A stretch of 39,811 nucleotides of DNA from Nautiliaceae bacterium (GCA_027011225.1 JALVAK010000019.1:1-39811), one strand, 5' to 3'; counted from the first letter of the stretch, positions 5,959-15,356 are shown. Notes: a model not told the origin generated them from the letters alone. A program made the numbers and translations.

Positions 5959-8107
5959 GGTCAAAAACACCTTAAAACTTCTTAGTGAAGTTGCAGATTT
6001 AGGTGTAGTAGTTTTTGTTTTTTCTATACTTTTAATTATAATCGTACCGCTTCCTAGCTCTATTTTAGATTTTTTCTTGACAATTTCACTTGCGGTATCA
6101 GTGCTTATTTTGCTTATTGCGCTTTATATTCCAAAACCTACTGATTTTACAACTTTTCCAACTCTTATATTGATTGTAACTTTGTTTAGATTATCTTTAA
6201 ATATTGCTACTACGCGTATGATTTTGAGTAAAGGTCATGAAGGTCCTGATGCGGTTAGTAAGATAATTACTGCTTTTGGGGAGTTTGTAGTAGGGGGAAA
6301 TTACATTATAGGGATAATAATTTTTATTATTTTGGTAGTTATAAACTTTGTAGTAATAACTCAAGGAGCTACAAGAGTAGCTGAGGTTGCGGCAAGATTT
6401 ACGCTTGATGCATTGCCTGGAAAACAAATGGCAATAGATGCTGATTTAAATGCAGGGCTTATAGATGAAGCAGAAGCTAAAAGAAGAAGAGAAGAGCTTA
6501 TTAAAGAAGCAAATTTTTATGGTGCAATGGATGGGGCTAGCAAGTTTGTAAAAGGTGATGCTATTGCTGGTATTATTATTACTACGGTAAATATTATTGC
6601 TGGATTTTTAATAGGGGTTTTTCAATATGGAATGGATTTGGCTGAGGCTGCTAGAACGTATACTATTTTAACAATTGGAGATGGCTTAGTATCTCAGCTC
6701 CCAGCCCTTATGACTTCAACTGCTACAGGTATTATAATAACTCGTGCAAGTAAAGATGAGAGCAATTTTGCAGAAGGTGTCATTAAACAACTTGCAAAAG
6801 ATTATAAAGTTATGTTTATTGTAGGGGCAATATTGATTTTTATGGCATTTATTCCAGGATTTCCAAAATGGAGTTTGATTTTTGTAGGTAGTGTTTTTAT
6901 AATAACTGGGTATTTAATGATGGAAACACAAAAAGGAGTTGACCCAATTGAATCTCTTTTAAATAAGTTTAGAAAAAAACCACTAATAAAAGAAGAGAAA
7001 AAAGAAAAAAAAGAAGAGAAAAAGGTAGAAAAAAAAGAGTCTGCTGAAGATGAGAAAAAAATATTAGAAGAGATATTAAAAGTAGAGCTTTTAGAGCTTG
7101 ATATAGGGTATCAATTAATAAAAATAGCGGACCCAAATCAAGGTGGAGATTTATTAGATAGAATAAAAGCTATGAGAAAAAAAATTGCAAGTGAGTATGG
7201 ATTTTTGGTGCCTCAAATTAGAATAAAAGACAATTTAAATTTAAAACCAAATGAGTATCAAATATTATTAAAAGGTGTAGAAGTTGCAAGAGGAGAAATA
7301 TATCCAGATAAATATCTTGCTATGGCAACTCCTATGGTAATAGAAGAAATTGATGGAATAAAAGTTAAAGAGCCTGCATTTGGAATAGATGCTATATGGA
7401 TAGATGAGGATAAAAAAGAAGAAGCTTTGATGAATGGATACACGGTAGTAGACCCATCTACTGTTATTGTTACACATTTGAGCGAGGTTATTAAAAAATA
7501 TGCAGAAGAGCTTTTAACTCGTCAAGATATTCAAGAAATTCTTGATAGATTAAAAAAAGATTATCCAGCTATTGTTGAAGATGCAATGAAAGTAGCAAGT
7601 ATTGGTTTAATTCAAAGAGTGCTTAAAAATCTACTTCACGAAAAAGTTCCAATTAAAGATATGATTACTATACTTGAGACAATTGCGGATTTAGCGGAAT
7701 ATACTAAAAATCCAGATGTTATCACTGAGCAAGTCAGAAGTGCTCTAAGTAGAGTGATTACAAAGCTTTATACAGATGAAGATGGGGTTTTAAAACTTAT
7801 AACATTTGATGCAAATACTGAGCAGTATTTAATGAATAAACTAAAACAACAAGGTGAGCAAAAACAATTTATTTTAACAGTTGCTGAGATGAATAAGTTG
7901 GTAGAAGAAGTTAATAACGCCGCAAGTGAGCTTTTGAACAAAGGTATTGCGCCAGTTGTATTAATTGTAGACCCACTTATTAGAAAACCTCTTGCAGAAA
8001 TTTTAGAAAGATTTGGAGTTGATGTAGTTGTATTATCTCACAATGAAATAGACCCAAATGCAAAATTTGAAGTTTTAGGAAGTATTTCAATAGATTTTAA
8101 TTCTTAA
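5948..8107 (+). CDS. flhA: Flagellar export gate protein FlhA (non-canonical start)
   Basis: Largest membrane component of the flagellar type III export gate. The track ORF begins at an internal TTG (6077), but the same frame upstream encodes [26 protein letters not shown], the conserved first transmembrane helix. The real start must lie between the TGA at 5942 and there. No ATG, GTG or TTG exists in that stretch; CTG 5948 or ATA 5951 are the best candidates, downstream of AAGG (5937-5940) and overlapping the Rrf2 stop. I used CTG, giving about 719 residues. The membrane region includes the FHIPEP-type motif [23 protein letters not shown] and [16 protein letters not shown] Lys/Glu-rich linker lies at about 343-373, followed by the cytoplasmic domain. 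The end overlaps cmoA by 11 bases. Confidence 0.95.
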   Translation: MINKVKNTLKLLSEVADLGVVVFVFSILLIIIVPLPSSILDFFLTISLAVSVLILLIALYIPKPTDFTTFPTLILIVTLFRLSLNIATTRMILSKGHEGPDAVSKIITAFGEFVVGGNYIIGIIIFIILVVINFVVITQGATRVAEVAARFTLDALPGKQMAIDADLNAGLIDEAEAKRRREELIKEANFYGAMDGASKFVKGDAIAGIIITTVNIIAGFLIGVFQYGMDLAEAARTYTILTIGDGLVSQLPALMTSTATGIIITRASKDESNFAEGVIKQLAKDYKVMFIVGAILIFMAFIPGFPKWSLIFVGSVFIITGYLMMETQKGVDPIESLLNKFRKKPLIKEEKKEKKEEKKVEKKESAEDEKKILEEILKVELLELDIGYQLIKIADPNQGGDLLDRIKAMRKKIASEYGFLVPQIRIKDNLNLKPNEYQILLKGVEVARGEIYPDKYLAMATPMVIEEIDGIKVKEPAFGIDAIWIDEDKKEEALMNGYTVVDPSTVIVTHLSEVIKKYAEELLTRQDIQEILDRLKKDYPAIVEDAMKVASIGLIQRVLKNLLHEKVPIKDMITILETIADLAEYTKNPDVITEQVRSALSRVITKLYTDEDGVLKLITFDANTEQYLMNKLKQQGEQKQFILTVAEMNKLVEEVNNAASELLNKGIAPVVLIVDPLIRKPLAEILERFGVDVVVLSHNEIDPNAKFEVLGSISIDFNS

Positions 8108-8804
8108 ATGCTATAAAAGTTGCAAAATTATTCCATCTAAAAATTACATCAATATCATTAAATCCTGCATTTTTTAGCATCTCTATATTTTCATTCATAG
8201 TATAAGGAATCAAAACATTCTCAAGCGCTTCTCTTTTTTTTGCTATTTCATATTCTGTATAGCCTTTTTCTTTTTTGTAGTTATAATAAATATCAATCAT
8301 AATTTTATTTAATTTTTTATTTTCCGTTATTAATTTCTCACTCATTAAAAAAATCCCTTCTTTTTTTAATGAATTATAAATTTTTTGTATTAATTTTTCT
8401 CTTTTTAGGGGTCTTATAAATTGAATAGTATAATTAGCTATAATTGCTTTAGCTTTAGGCAATTCATACTCTAAAAAGTCTGCTTCAATAAATTTTGCAT
8501 TACTTCCAAAAGCTTTTGCTTTTTGAATAGCTTTTTTTACCATTGCGCTTGAGTTATCAAGCCCTATTAGATTTAAATTATCTATTTTTTTACTAAGCTC
8601 TATTAAAAAAGTTCCAGTAGAGCTTCCTAAATCTATTACTAAATCATTTTCTTTTAAAAAATTTTTAAGTATTTCAATTTGAAGTTTTAAATTTTCTTTA
8701 TAAAAAGGTATACTTCTATCTAGCATATCATCAAAAACATTTGCAACTTCTTCATCAAATTCAAATTGTTTAGTAATAGGTTTATTAAAAATGTTGTCTT
8801 TCAC
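8097..8804 (-). CDS. cmoA: Carboxy-S-adenosyl-L-methionine synthase
   Basis: Makes carboxy-SAM from SAM and prephenate, the donor that CmoB uses to form cmo5U at wobble position 34 of tRNAs. 235 residues, normal length. The family-specific N-terminus [22 protein letters not shown] is clear. The Rossmann SAM site is [11 protein letters not shown] with acidic GLDNS and EADFLEY, and [20 protein letters not shown] is typical of CmoA. Start is GTG with AAAGGA five bases upstream. It is a lone minus-strand gene, divergent from metY and convergent with flhA; no cmoB is in the window. Confidence 0.94.
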   Translation of the reverse strand: MKDNIFNKPITKQFEFDEEVANVFDDMLDRSIPFYKENLKLQIEILKNFLKENDLVIDLGSSTGTFLIELSKKIDNLNLIGLDNSSAMVKKAIQKAKAFGSNAKFIEADFLEYELPKAKAIIANYTIQFIRPLKREKLIQKIYNSLKKEGIFLMSEKLITENKKLNKIMIDIYYNYKKEKGYTEYEIAKKREALENVLIPYTMNENIEMLKNAGFNDIDVIFRWNNFATFIAFKN

Positions 8805-8817
8805 TTCTATCCTTTGA

Positions 8818-8837
8818 TATAATTTGAATAGATTTTA
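8818..8837. promoter_or_regulatory. Overlapping divergent promoters of metY and cmoA
   Basis: Plus strand TATAAT at 8818-8823 serves metY; minus strand TAAAAT at 8832-8837 would serve cmoA. Both lie in a 7-bp inverted repeat TTTGATA (8813-8819) / TATCAAA (8836-8842) spaced by 16 bases. Predicted start sites fall inside each other's promoter, so the two would compete. The cmoA -10 is less certain. Confidence 0.45.
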
Positions 8838-8855
8838 TCAAAAAAAGGCTATTTT

Positions 8856-10106
8856 ATGAAAGATGCAACTTTAGCTTTGCATGTAGGGTATGAAAAAGAT
8901 AAAGAAAAATCTATGCAAGTGCCAATATATATGACTACTGCTTATGAATATCAAGATACTGACCATGCAGCAAGACTTTTTGCATTGCAAGAAGAAGGAA
9001 ATATTTATACTCGTATAGGAAATCCAACTACAAGAGTATTTGAAAAACGAATTTCAGCGCTTGAGAGAGGAGTTGATGCGCTTGCAACTGCTAGTGGAAT
9101 GGGAGCTATATTTTATTCAATTGCAAATCTTGTAAGTAAAGGTGATAATATTATTATTTCCAATAAACTTTATGGAGGTAGTATTACATTATCTACTCAA
9201 ACACTAAAAAATTTTGGAATAACTGCAAAATATTTTGAGCCTACAAATCCAAGTGAGCTTGAAGAGTTAATAGATGATAATACAAAAGCAATTCTTTTTG
9301 AAAGTATTGCTAATCCAGCTTTAGTAGTGCCAGAATTTGATGAAATAGTTAAAATTGCAAACAAAAAAGGCGTTATTACAATTTGTGATAATACAATAGC
9401 AACTCCTTATAGTGTAAAACCAATAGAACTTGGAGTAGATATTGTTGCTCATAGCGCTAGTAAATATATAGTTGGAAATTCAACTGCAATTGGAGGGTGT
9501 ATAATTGAAGCTCCTTTTGCAAAAGAAAAGCTAAAATCAAAAAGATATCCTCAGTTTAATGAAAAAGATGAGAGTTATCATGGTCTTATTTATAATGAAA
9601 AATTTGATAATCCTTTTATAGCAAGAGCTAGATTAGCACTTCTAAGAGACTTTGGAGCGGTATTATCTCCATTTAACGCGTGGCTTTTTATTTTGGGGCT
9701 TGAGACACTTCATCTTAGAATCAAAGCTCATAGTGAAAATGCTCTAAAAATTGCTAAATTTCTTGCAACTCATCCAAAAGTAAAAAATGTAAATTATCCA
9801 TTTTTAGAAAATAATGAAAATTACAAAAGAGCAAAAAAATATTTAAAATACGCAAGTGGTATAGTTAGTTTTGAATTAAGTAGCTATGAAGAAGCAAAAG
9901 AGTTTGTAAAAAAACTTAAAATATTTTCACTTGTTACAAATATAGCTGATAGTAAATCTCTTGTAACTCATCCAGCAAGCACAACTCATCAGCAACTTAG
10001 CAAAGAAGAGCTAAAAAATGCAGGAGTGCCTGAAGGGCTTATTAGGCTTAGTATCGGGCTTGAAGATGTTGAAGATTTAATTGAGGATTTAAATAACGCA
10101 TTATGA
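8856..10106 (+). CDS. metY: O-acetylhomoserine sulfhydrylase / aminocarboxypropyltransferase
   Basis: PLP enzyme of the Cys/Met metabolism family. It joins O-acetylhomoserine to sulfide (or methanethiol), giving homocysteine (or methionine). 416 residues. Features are the substrate-loop YTRIGNPTTRVFEKRISALE, SGMGAIFYSI, the cofactor-binding CDNTIATPY and the Schiff-base lysine K203 in AHSASKY. The C-terminal STTHQQLSKEEL and GLIRLSIGLEDVEDLIEDL are typical. Its length and the presence of metX in the same operon favour MetY over MetB/MetC. The start ATG has AAAAAAAGG upstream. The next gene overlaps by four bases. Confidence 0.95.
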   Translation: MKDATLALHVGYEKDKEKSMQVPIYMTTAYEYQDTDHAARLFALQEEGNIYTRIGNPTTRVFEKRISALERGVDALATASGMGAIFYSIANLVSKGDNIIISNKLYGGSITLSTQTLKNFGITAKYFEPTNPSELEELIDDNTKAILFESIANPALVVPEFDEIVKIANKKGVITICDNTIATPYSVKPIELGVDIVAHSASKYIVGNSTAIGGCIIEAPFAKEKLKSKRYPQFNEKDESYHGLIYNEKFDNPFIARARLALLRDFGAVLSPFNAWLFILGLETLHLRIKAHSENALKIAKFLATHPKVKNVNYPFLENNENYKRAKKYLKYASGIVSFELSSYEEAKEFVKKLKIFSLVTNIADSKSLVTHPASTTHQQLSKEELKNAGVPEGLIRLSIGLEDVEDLIEDLNNAL

Positions 10107-12298
10107 AAAAACACATTAAACGCTATTTTTATGTTTTACTATTTATTTTTATTTTGTTTGGGATAGTTTATATTTCTTTTACTCAAATCGTTTTAAATAA
10201 TAAAATAAAAGAAGAGATAAAAAATATTCAAAAATTTTTGACAAAAGAGAAGAAAAATAATTTAAAATCAGAAGTTAAGAATATAAAATATGTTTTTAGA
10301 TTTATAAAAGATAGTATTTATTCAATAACAAATGAAGAGTTATTAAAGCTTATAAATGTTGTTATTGCGCATAAAATAGATAAATTATACTTTAATGATA
10401 TATTTGTTTATGGAAGATTAAAAAAGAAATTAAAATATGAAATTAAAGATAATTTTGTTTTTACTACTTTAAATAACACTAAATATTTGGTAGCTCTTGG
10501 AAATAAAGGTAAAAAAATATATATTTTTGGGATTAAAAAGGAATTTTTAGATAATCTTTTAATTTATACATTCTTAAAATATTTAGAGCATTACAATAAA
10601 GGTAAAATTAGCTATGTTGCACTTGGCAAAATAACAACTTTTCACCCTAAAAAAGATGGAGTTTTTGGATATATTTATTATATGCCAGATAAATTTAAAT
10701 TTCTTGAAGGCAAGCTTTTATCTATAAATGAGCCAGATATCAAAGGGAATTTTTATAGAAAGAAATATTTTGAGTGTTTAAAAGAAAATAAAGGTTGTTT
10801 TGTAAGTTATTTTTTTAAAAACCCAAAAACTGATATTATTGAAAAGAAAATTTCTTATTTTGATTTAATTAAAGATTCTAATTTTAGTATAGTAAAAGGA
10901 ATATATGAATCTCAAATTGCTAAAGATTTAAGAACTAAAATAAATTCGAAAATTTTAGAAGTTAAAAGATTAGTTTATACATTTTTTGCGCTGTTTGTAA
11001 TAATATATACTTTGTTTTTATTTTTTATGTTTTTATTTATCAATAAAGCAAAAAATATTTTGCTAAATGATTTTTCTTTGTTAGAAAATGAATTAATAAA
11101 TAGAGTTTATTTTGATAAATTAACTTCTTTGCCAAATAGAAATAAATTATTAGAGGATATAAAAGATGCAAAATCACTAGTTATTTTAGATATTGAGGAT
11201 TTTAGTGAGATAAATGATATTTATGGATTTGAAGCAGGAGATAAAATTTTGATAAATGCTGCTAAGATTTTAAAAAATTTATATAAAAAAGTATATAGAA
11301 TAGGCAGTGATGAGTTTGCAATAATATTTGATGAAAAGATAAATAAAGATATTTTAGAAAATATAGTAAATTTAAAAATTGTTTATTCTGATTTGCTTGC
11401 AAAATTTATAGCTGGAGGGAGCAATTGCAAAAAAAGACTTCTTGAGAGTAGCGAGCTTGCTTTAAAAGAAGCTTATAGAAATAATAAAGATTATATACTT
11501 TATGATGATTCAATCTTAAAAATTCAAAAAGCAAAAGTAGAGAAGTTAAAGTTATTAAAAGAAGCGCTTGATAAAAAGCAAATTATTCCTTATTACCATT
11601 GTATTGTAGATAAAAACAAAAAAGTAATAAAATATGAAGCATTAATGAGGGTTAAAATTGATGATAATGTTATTGTATCTCCATCGTTTTTTATGGAATT
11701 AATAAAAGAAGCAAAACTTTATATTCCTTTTTCTAAAATAATGATGAAAAAAATTTTTGATGATATAAAATATTTAGATAAAAAAGTCTCTATTAATTTA
11801 AGTTTTGAAGATATTGCAGATAGGGAAATGAGAGAGTTTATTTTAAGTTTAATTACAAAAGAAAATGCTAAAAAAATTATATTTGAAATTTTAGAGAGTG
11901 AGAGTATTAAAGATTACAAACTAGTAAAAAAATTTATGACTATCGCAAAAAACAAAGGTGTAAAAGTTGCAATTGATGATTTTGGAAGTGGTTATTCAAA
12001 TTTTGTTCAAGTGTTGAATTTAAATCCTGATATAATAAAAATTGATGCTACATTAATTAAGAATATTAAAGAAGCAAAAAATTATAAATTAGTTTCACTA
12101 ATAAAAGAATTTGCAAAAACTTTTAATATAAAAACAACAGCTGAGTTTGTCGAAAATGAAGAGATTTTTAGTATTTTAAAAAAATTAGATATTGATGAAT
12201 TTCAAGGGTATTATTTTTGTAAACCTCAACCTTTTGAAAAAATTATAAAAAAAGATAAAATTCCATTTAAAAAAGGCAATAATGAAAATAGAGACTAA
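10103..12298 (+). CDS. Membrane GGDEF/EAL protein, probable c-di-GMP phosphodiesterase
   Basis: 731 residues. Transmembrane segments at about 8-30 and 290-313 enclose a periplasmic Cache-like sensor of about 250 residues. The GGDEF domain (about 335-470) keeps the metal aspartate in ILDIEDFSEIND, but its signature reads GSDEF (401-405), so cyclase activity is doubtful. The EAL domain (about 480-715) keeps YEALMRV, N565, E595, DDFGSGYS (625-632), K646, E681 and QGY (701), so it looks catalytically complete. I infer hydrolysis of c-di-GMP tuned by a periplasmic signal. It overlaps metY by 4 bases and metX by 17, so it is embedded in a methionine operon. Confidence 0.93.
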   Translation: MKKHIKRYFYVLLFIFILFGIVYISFTQIVLNNKIKEEIKNIQKFLTKEKKNNLKSEVKNIKYVFRFIKDSIYSITNEELLKLINVVIAHKIDKLYFNDIFVYGRLKKKLKYEIKDNFVFTTLNNTKYLVALGNKGKKIYIFGIKKEFLDNLLIYTFLKYLEHYNKGKISYVALGKITTFHPKKDGVFGYIYYMPDKFKFLEGKLLSINEPDIKGNFYRKKYFECLKENKGCFVSYFFKNPKTDIIEKKISYFDLIKDSNFSIVKGIYESQIAKDLRTKINSKILEVKRLVYTFFALFVIIYTLFLFFMFLFINKAKNILLNDFSLLENELINRVYFDKLTSLPNRNKLLEDIKDAKSLVILDIEDFSEINDIYGFEAGDKILINAAKILKNLYKKVYRIGSDEFAIIFDEKINKDILENIVNLKIVYSDLLAKFIAGGSNCKKRLLESSELALKEAYRNNKDYILYDDSILKIQKAKVEKLKLLKEALDKKQIIPYYHCIVDKNKKVIKYEALMRVKIDDNVIVSPSFFMELIKEAKLYIPFSKIMMKKIFDDIKYLDKKVSINLSFEDIADREMREFILSLITKENAKKIIFEILESESIKDYKLVKKFMTIAKNKGVKVAIDDFGSGYSNFVQVLNLNPDIIKIDATLIKNIKEAKNYKLVSLIKEFAKTFNIKTTAEFVENEEIFSILKKLDIDEFQGYYFCKPQPFEKIIKKDKIPFKKGNNENRD

Positions 12299-13388
12299 AA
12301 TAGAAAAATTTACTAAGCCTTTATATCTTGAGAGTGGTAGGATACTTGAGCCTTGGCAGATTATTTATGAAACTTATGGTGAGCTTAATGAGGATAAATC
12401 AAATGTAGTTTTGGTAACTCATGCTCTCTCTGGCTCTCATCACGCTGCAGGTACATACCCTGGTGATAGAAAACCTGGATGGTGGGATAAATTAATAGGA
12501 GATGGAAAAGCCATTGATACTAAAAAATATTTTGTAATTGCTACAAATGTAATTGGAAGCTGTTTTGGCTCAACTGGACCTATGAGCCCAATATATCCTG
12601 GAAGTGATGAGAGATATAGACTAAAATTTCCAGTAATTACTATAAAAGATATGGTAAAAGCTCAAAAAATACTTCTTGATTCATTAGGTATTAAAAAACT
12701 TAAAGCGGTAATTGGTGGAAGTATGGGAGGAATGCAAGCACTCAGACTTGCAGTAGACTATCCAGGATTTGCCGAATATATTATTCCAATAGCTACAACT
12801 TATCAAACAAAACCTTATGTAATTGCAATCAATAAAGCAATGATAGAAGCAATTAGAGCTGATAGCGAGTTTAAAAATGGAAATTATCCAGTTGGGGCTG
12901 AGCTTAAAGGTCTTGCGGTAGCTAGGATGATAGGATATTTAAATTATATATCACCTTCTACATTTGATAAAAAATTTGGAAGAGAATATGTAAAAACTGA
13001 TGGTATGTTTGAATTATTTGGTAGATTTCAAGTAGAGTCATACCTTGAATATAATGGGGCAAATTTCCCAAAATGGTTTGATGCACTAAGTTATATTTAT
13101 CTGCTAAAAGCAATTTCTCTTTTTGATATAAGTAGAGGCTTTAATTCATTAGAAGATGCTTTTTCTCAAATTAAAGATAAATTATTTTTAATTTCATTCT
13201 CAGGAGATACATTGTTTTTCCCTCAAGAGATGAGAGATATTAAAAAATATATGGACAAAGTAGGAGGCAAAGCTCAATATTATGAGATTGATAGCGATTA
13301 TGGGCATGATAGTTTTTTGGTTGAGACTGAGAAATTTGATTTTTTAATAAAGGATATTTTAAAAGGAGAATTGGATGCAAGATTTTGA
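12282..13388 (+). CDS. metX: Homoserine O-acetyltransferase
   Basis: Acetylates homoserine from acetyl-CoA, making the substrate of MetY, two genes upstream. Alpha/beta-hydrolase fold, 368 residues. The oxyanion-region HALSGSHHAAG is present, as are the nucleophile elbow GGSMGGMQ (S147), D309 in FSGDTLFFP and H342 in DYGHDSFLVE, so the Ser-Asp-His triad is complete. The acyl donor preference (acetyl versus succinyl) cannot be settled by eye; the MetY partner favours acetyl. The ATG lies within the end of the GGDEF/EAL gene, with AAAAAAGG upstream. It overlaps xseB by 14 bases. Confidence 0.96.
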   Translation: MKIETKIEKFTKPLYLESGRILEPWQIIYETYGELNEDKSNVVLVTHALSGSHHAAGTYPGDRKPGWWDKLIGDGKAIDTKKYFVIATNVIGSCFGSTGPMSPIYPGSDERYRLKFPVITIKDMVKAQKILLDSLGIKKLKAVIGGSMGGMQALRLAVDYPGFAEYIIPIATTYQTKPYVIAINKAMIEAIRADSEFKNGNYPVGAELKGLAVARMIGYLNYISPSTFDKKFGREYVKTDGMFELFGRFQVESYLEYNGANFPKWFDALSYIYLLKAISLFDISRGFNSLEDAFSQIKDKLFLISFSGDTLFFPQEMRDIKKYMDKVGGKAQYYEIDSDYGHDSFLVETEKFDFLIKDILKGELDARF

Positions 13389-13557
13389 AAAAAAGATTGA
13401 AGAAGCAAAAAAATTACTTGAGAAATTAAATGACCCAGAAATAACTCTTTATGATGCAATGGAGTATTATAAAAAGGGTGTTAAGTTATTAAAAGAAGCT
13501 AGCGAAATGATAGAAAAAGCAAAATTAGAATTTGAAGAGATAAAAGGGAATCATTGA
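13375..13557 (+). CDS. xseB: Exodeoxyribonuclease VII small subunit
   Basis: 60 residues, slightly shorter than most XseB proteins (70-80). It shows the family pattern: FEKKIEEAKKLLEKLNDPEITLYDAMEYYKKGVKLLKEASEMIEKAKLEFEEI, two long helices that form the coiled collar around XseA. The complex degrades single-stranded DNA in both directions. The ATG follows AAAAGGAG and lies within the metX end. xseA is not in the window. The stop codon overlaps the TTG start of the next gene (TTGA). Confidence 0.9.
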   Translation: MQDFEKKIEEAKKLLEKLNDPEITLYDAMEYYKKGVKLLKEASEMIEKAKLEFEEIKGNH

Positions 13558-14330
13558 ATATAGCTGTTATTCAAACTGATAATTTGCCATATGATAAAGC
13601 AAAACTTAGTATTTTAATTCAAAGAGCAAAAAAAGAAAAATCAAGCTTAGTGCTTTTACCAGAATATGTATTAAATAGGTTTTTTAAAGAGCTTGAGGTA
13701 ATGCCAATAAGCTTCATATATAATCAAACAAAACATCAATTAAAACATTTAAAACATCTCTCAAAAGTGTATGATATTCCAATAATAGCACCTTTAATAA
13801 GAGTAGTTAAAGATAAAAAATATAAAGTAATTGCAAAAATCGATGCAGAAAAAGTAAAATATTACTATCAACAAGTTTATATGCCATATTCTCATTGGAG
13901 AGAAGATAAATTTTTTGATAAACATGACTCATTACCAATGACGTTTTCATTAGGAAATATAAAATTTGGAGTAATGTTTGGATTTGAATCTCACATTGAA
14001 AAGTTTTGGCAGTTTTTTAATGATAAAAATGTAGATTGTGTTTTAATCCCAAGTGTTTCTACTTTTAATTCTCATAATAGATGGCTAAATATGTTAAAGA
14101 CAAAAGCTTTTTTAAATCATAAATATGTAATTAGAGCAAATAGAATTGGAAATTTTGAGGATTGGGAATTTTATGGTAGAAGTTTTGGAATTAATCCTGA
14201 GGGCGAAGTTATAAATATTCTTGGAAATAAAGAGGAGATAGGGATTTTTAATATCTCTAAAGATATGGTAAAAGAAGCTAAAAAAGAGTGGAAATTTTTA
14301 GAGCTTAATAAATCAATCAAACACTTCTAA
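13554..14330 (+). CDS. Nitrilase-fold protein lacking catalytic Lys and Cys
   Basis: 258 residues with the carbon-nitrogen hydrolase fold pattern: MNIAVIQTDNLP at the start, LLPEYVLNRFF, then FGVMFGFESH, VLIPSVSTF and VIRANRIG. The family's triad is Glu-Lys-Cys. Here Glu is kept (E37 in LPEYV). The Lys position reads YYYQQVYMP, with Gln instead (Q106/Q107). The Cys position in the GVxxCYD motif reads FGVMFGFE, with Gly143. The only cysteine (C162) lies elsewhere. A hydrolase mechanism is therefore unlikely. Start is TTG with AAAAGGGA upstream, overlapping the xseB stop. My memory is that Campylobacterota homologues share the FGFE version, which needs checking. The end overlaps mqnC by 18 bases. 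Confidence 0.82.
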   Translation: MNIAVIQTDNLPYDKAKLSILIQRAKKEKSSLVLLPEYVLNRFFKELEVMPISFIYNQTKHQLKHLKHLSKVYDIPIIAPLIRVVKDKKYKVIAKIDAEKVKYYYQQVYMPYSHWREDKFFDKHDSLPMTFSLGNIKFGVMFGFESHIEKFWQFFNDKNVDCVLIPSVSTFNSHNRWLNMLKTKAFLNHKYVIRANRIGNFEDWEFYGRSFGINPEGEVINILGNKEEIGIFNISKDMVKEAKKEWKFLELNKSIKHF

Positions 14331-15356
14331 AATTTCATATGCAGTATTTCTTTTTGCTGGAATTTCTCCTACATCTTTAATAAGTCTTATCATCTCTTCT
14401 TGATTCATTCTGTTTTGTGCTCCTGCACTTCTTACAACATTTTCTTCCATCATAGTTGAGCCTAAATCGTTTGCTCCATAAAGCAAAGCCATTTGCCCAA
14501 TATAGCTTCCTTGAGTAACCCAAGAGGATTGTATATTTTTAAAATTATCAAGAAAAAGTCTAGCAACTGCTAAGTATCTTAAATATCTGTTTGAAGAAGT
14601 TTTATGTGTTACTATGCCTTCTTTCATTAAAGCAGTATTATATGGTTGAAAAGACCACATAATAAAAGCTCTAAAACCTCCTGTTTCATCCTGAAGCCTT
14701 CTTATTTTATCTAAATGTTCTACTACTTCTTCAATGCTTTCCACAGTTCCAAACATCATTGTAGCTGTTGTTTTCATACCGATTTCGTGAGCAGTTTTAT
14801 GAATTTCAAGCCATCTATCTGAGCTTATTTTTTTAGGAGCTATTATATCTCTTACTCTATCACTTAGTATCTCAGCTCCAGCTCCTGGAATTGAGCTAAG
14901 CCCTTTTTCTTTGAGTCTAATAAGTACTTCTTTAATAGGAATTTTACTAACCTTAGCTATATAATCAATCTCAGGAGCGGAGAAGCCATGAATTGTGATT
15001 TGAGGGTATTTTTTATGGATATGCTCAACTAATTTTTCATAATAATCTATTTTTAAATTTGGATGCACTCCTCCTTGAAAAAGTATTTGAGTGCCTCCTA
15101 TTTCTATTAATTCATCTATTTTTTTATCAATTTCTTCAAAACTTAAAATATATGCATCTTTGTCTTTTTTATGTCTATAAAAAGCACAAAATTTGCAATC
15201 TACCCAGCATACATTTGTATAGTTTATATTTCTATCTACAATAAAAGTTGTAATTTTCTTAGGATGAAGCTCTCTTTTTTTTTCAAGTGCCATTTTTCCA
15301 AGCGTTATTAAATCTTCATTTTTTATTAATTCTATTGCTTCTTCTTTACTAATCAA
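14313..15356 (-). CDS. mqnC: Cyclic dehypoxanthinyl futalosine synthase (radical SAM)
   Basis: Menaquinone synthesis by the futalosine route; converts dehypoxanthinyl futalosine to its cyclic form. 347 residues, usual length. The radical-SAM cluster motif is C50-X3-C54-X2-C57 in NYTNVCWVDCKFCAFYR, preceded by FIVDRNINYTN, typical of MqnC; the related MqnE has a different context. Also seen: LFQGGVHPNLKIDYYE, SAPEIDYIAKVS, PGAGAEILSDRVR and the C-terminal SAGAQNRMNQEEM. The start is TTG with a strong AAAAAGGAG. Lone minus-strand gene, divergent from a diguanylate cyclase, converging and overlapping with the nitrilase-fold gene. Confidence 0.94.
   Translation of the reverse strand: MISKEEAIELIKNEDLITLGKMALEKKRELHPKKITTFIVDRNINYTNVCWVDCKFCAFYRHKKDKDAYILSFEEIDKKIDELIEIGGTQILFQGGVHPNLKIDYYEKLVEHIHKKYPQITIHGFSAPEIDYIAKVSKIPIKEVLIRLKEKGLSSIPGAGAEILSDRVRDIIAPKKISSDRWLEIHKTAHEIGMKTTATMMFGTVESIEEVVEHLDKIRRLQDETGGFRAFIMWSFQPYNTALMKEGIVTHKTSSNRYLRYLAVARLFLDNFKNIQSSWVTQGSYIGQMALLYGANDLGSTMMEENVVRSAGAQNRMNQEEMIRLIKDVGEIPAKRNTAYEILEVFD

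Noticed and set aside
6077-6079. TTG given by the ORF track as the flhA start
   Set aside because: It lies after the conserved first transmembrane helix of FlhA, whose codons are intact just upstream in the same frame.
6197-6427. Minus-strand ORF rich in Tyr/Ser/Asn opposite flhA
   Set aside because: Composition is that of a reversed coding frame and flhA is unambiguous on the plus strand.
6993-7052. AAAAGAAGAG-rich stretch as a DNA repeat
   Set aside because: It encodes the Lys/Glu linker of FlhA; purine richness follows from the amino acids.
8805-8855. SAM riboswitch ahead of metY
   Set aside because: The gap is only 51 bases and is filled by the promoters and ribosome sites; no room for a riboswitch fold.
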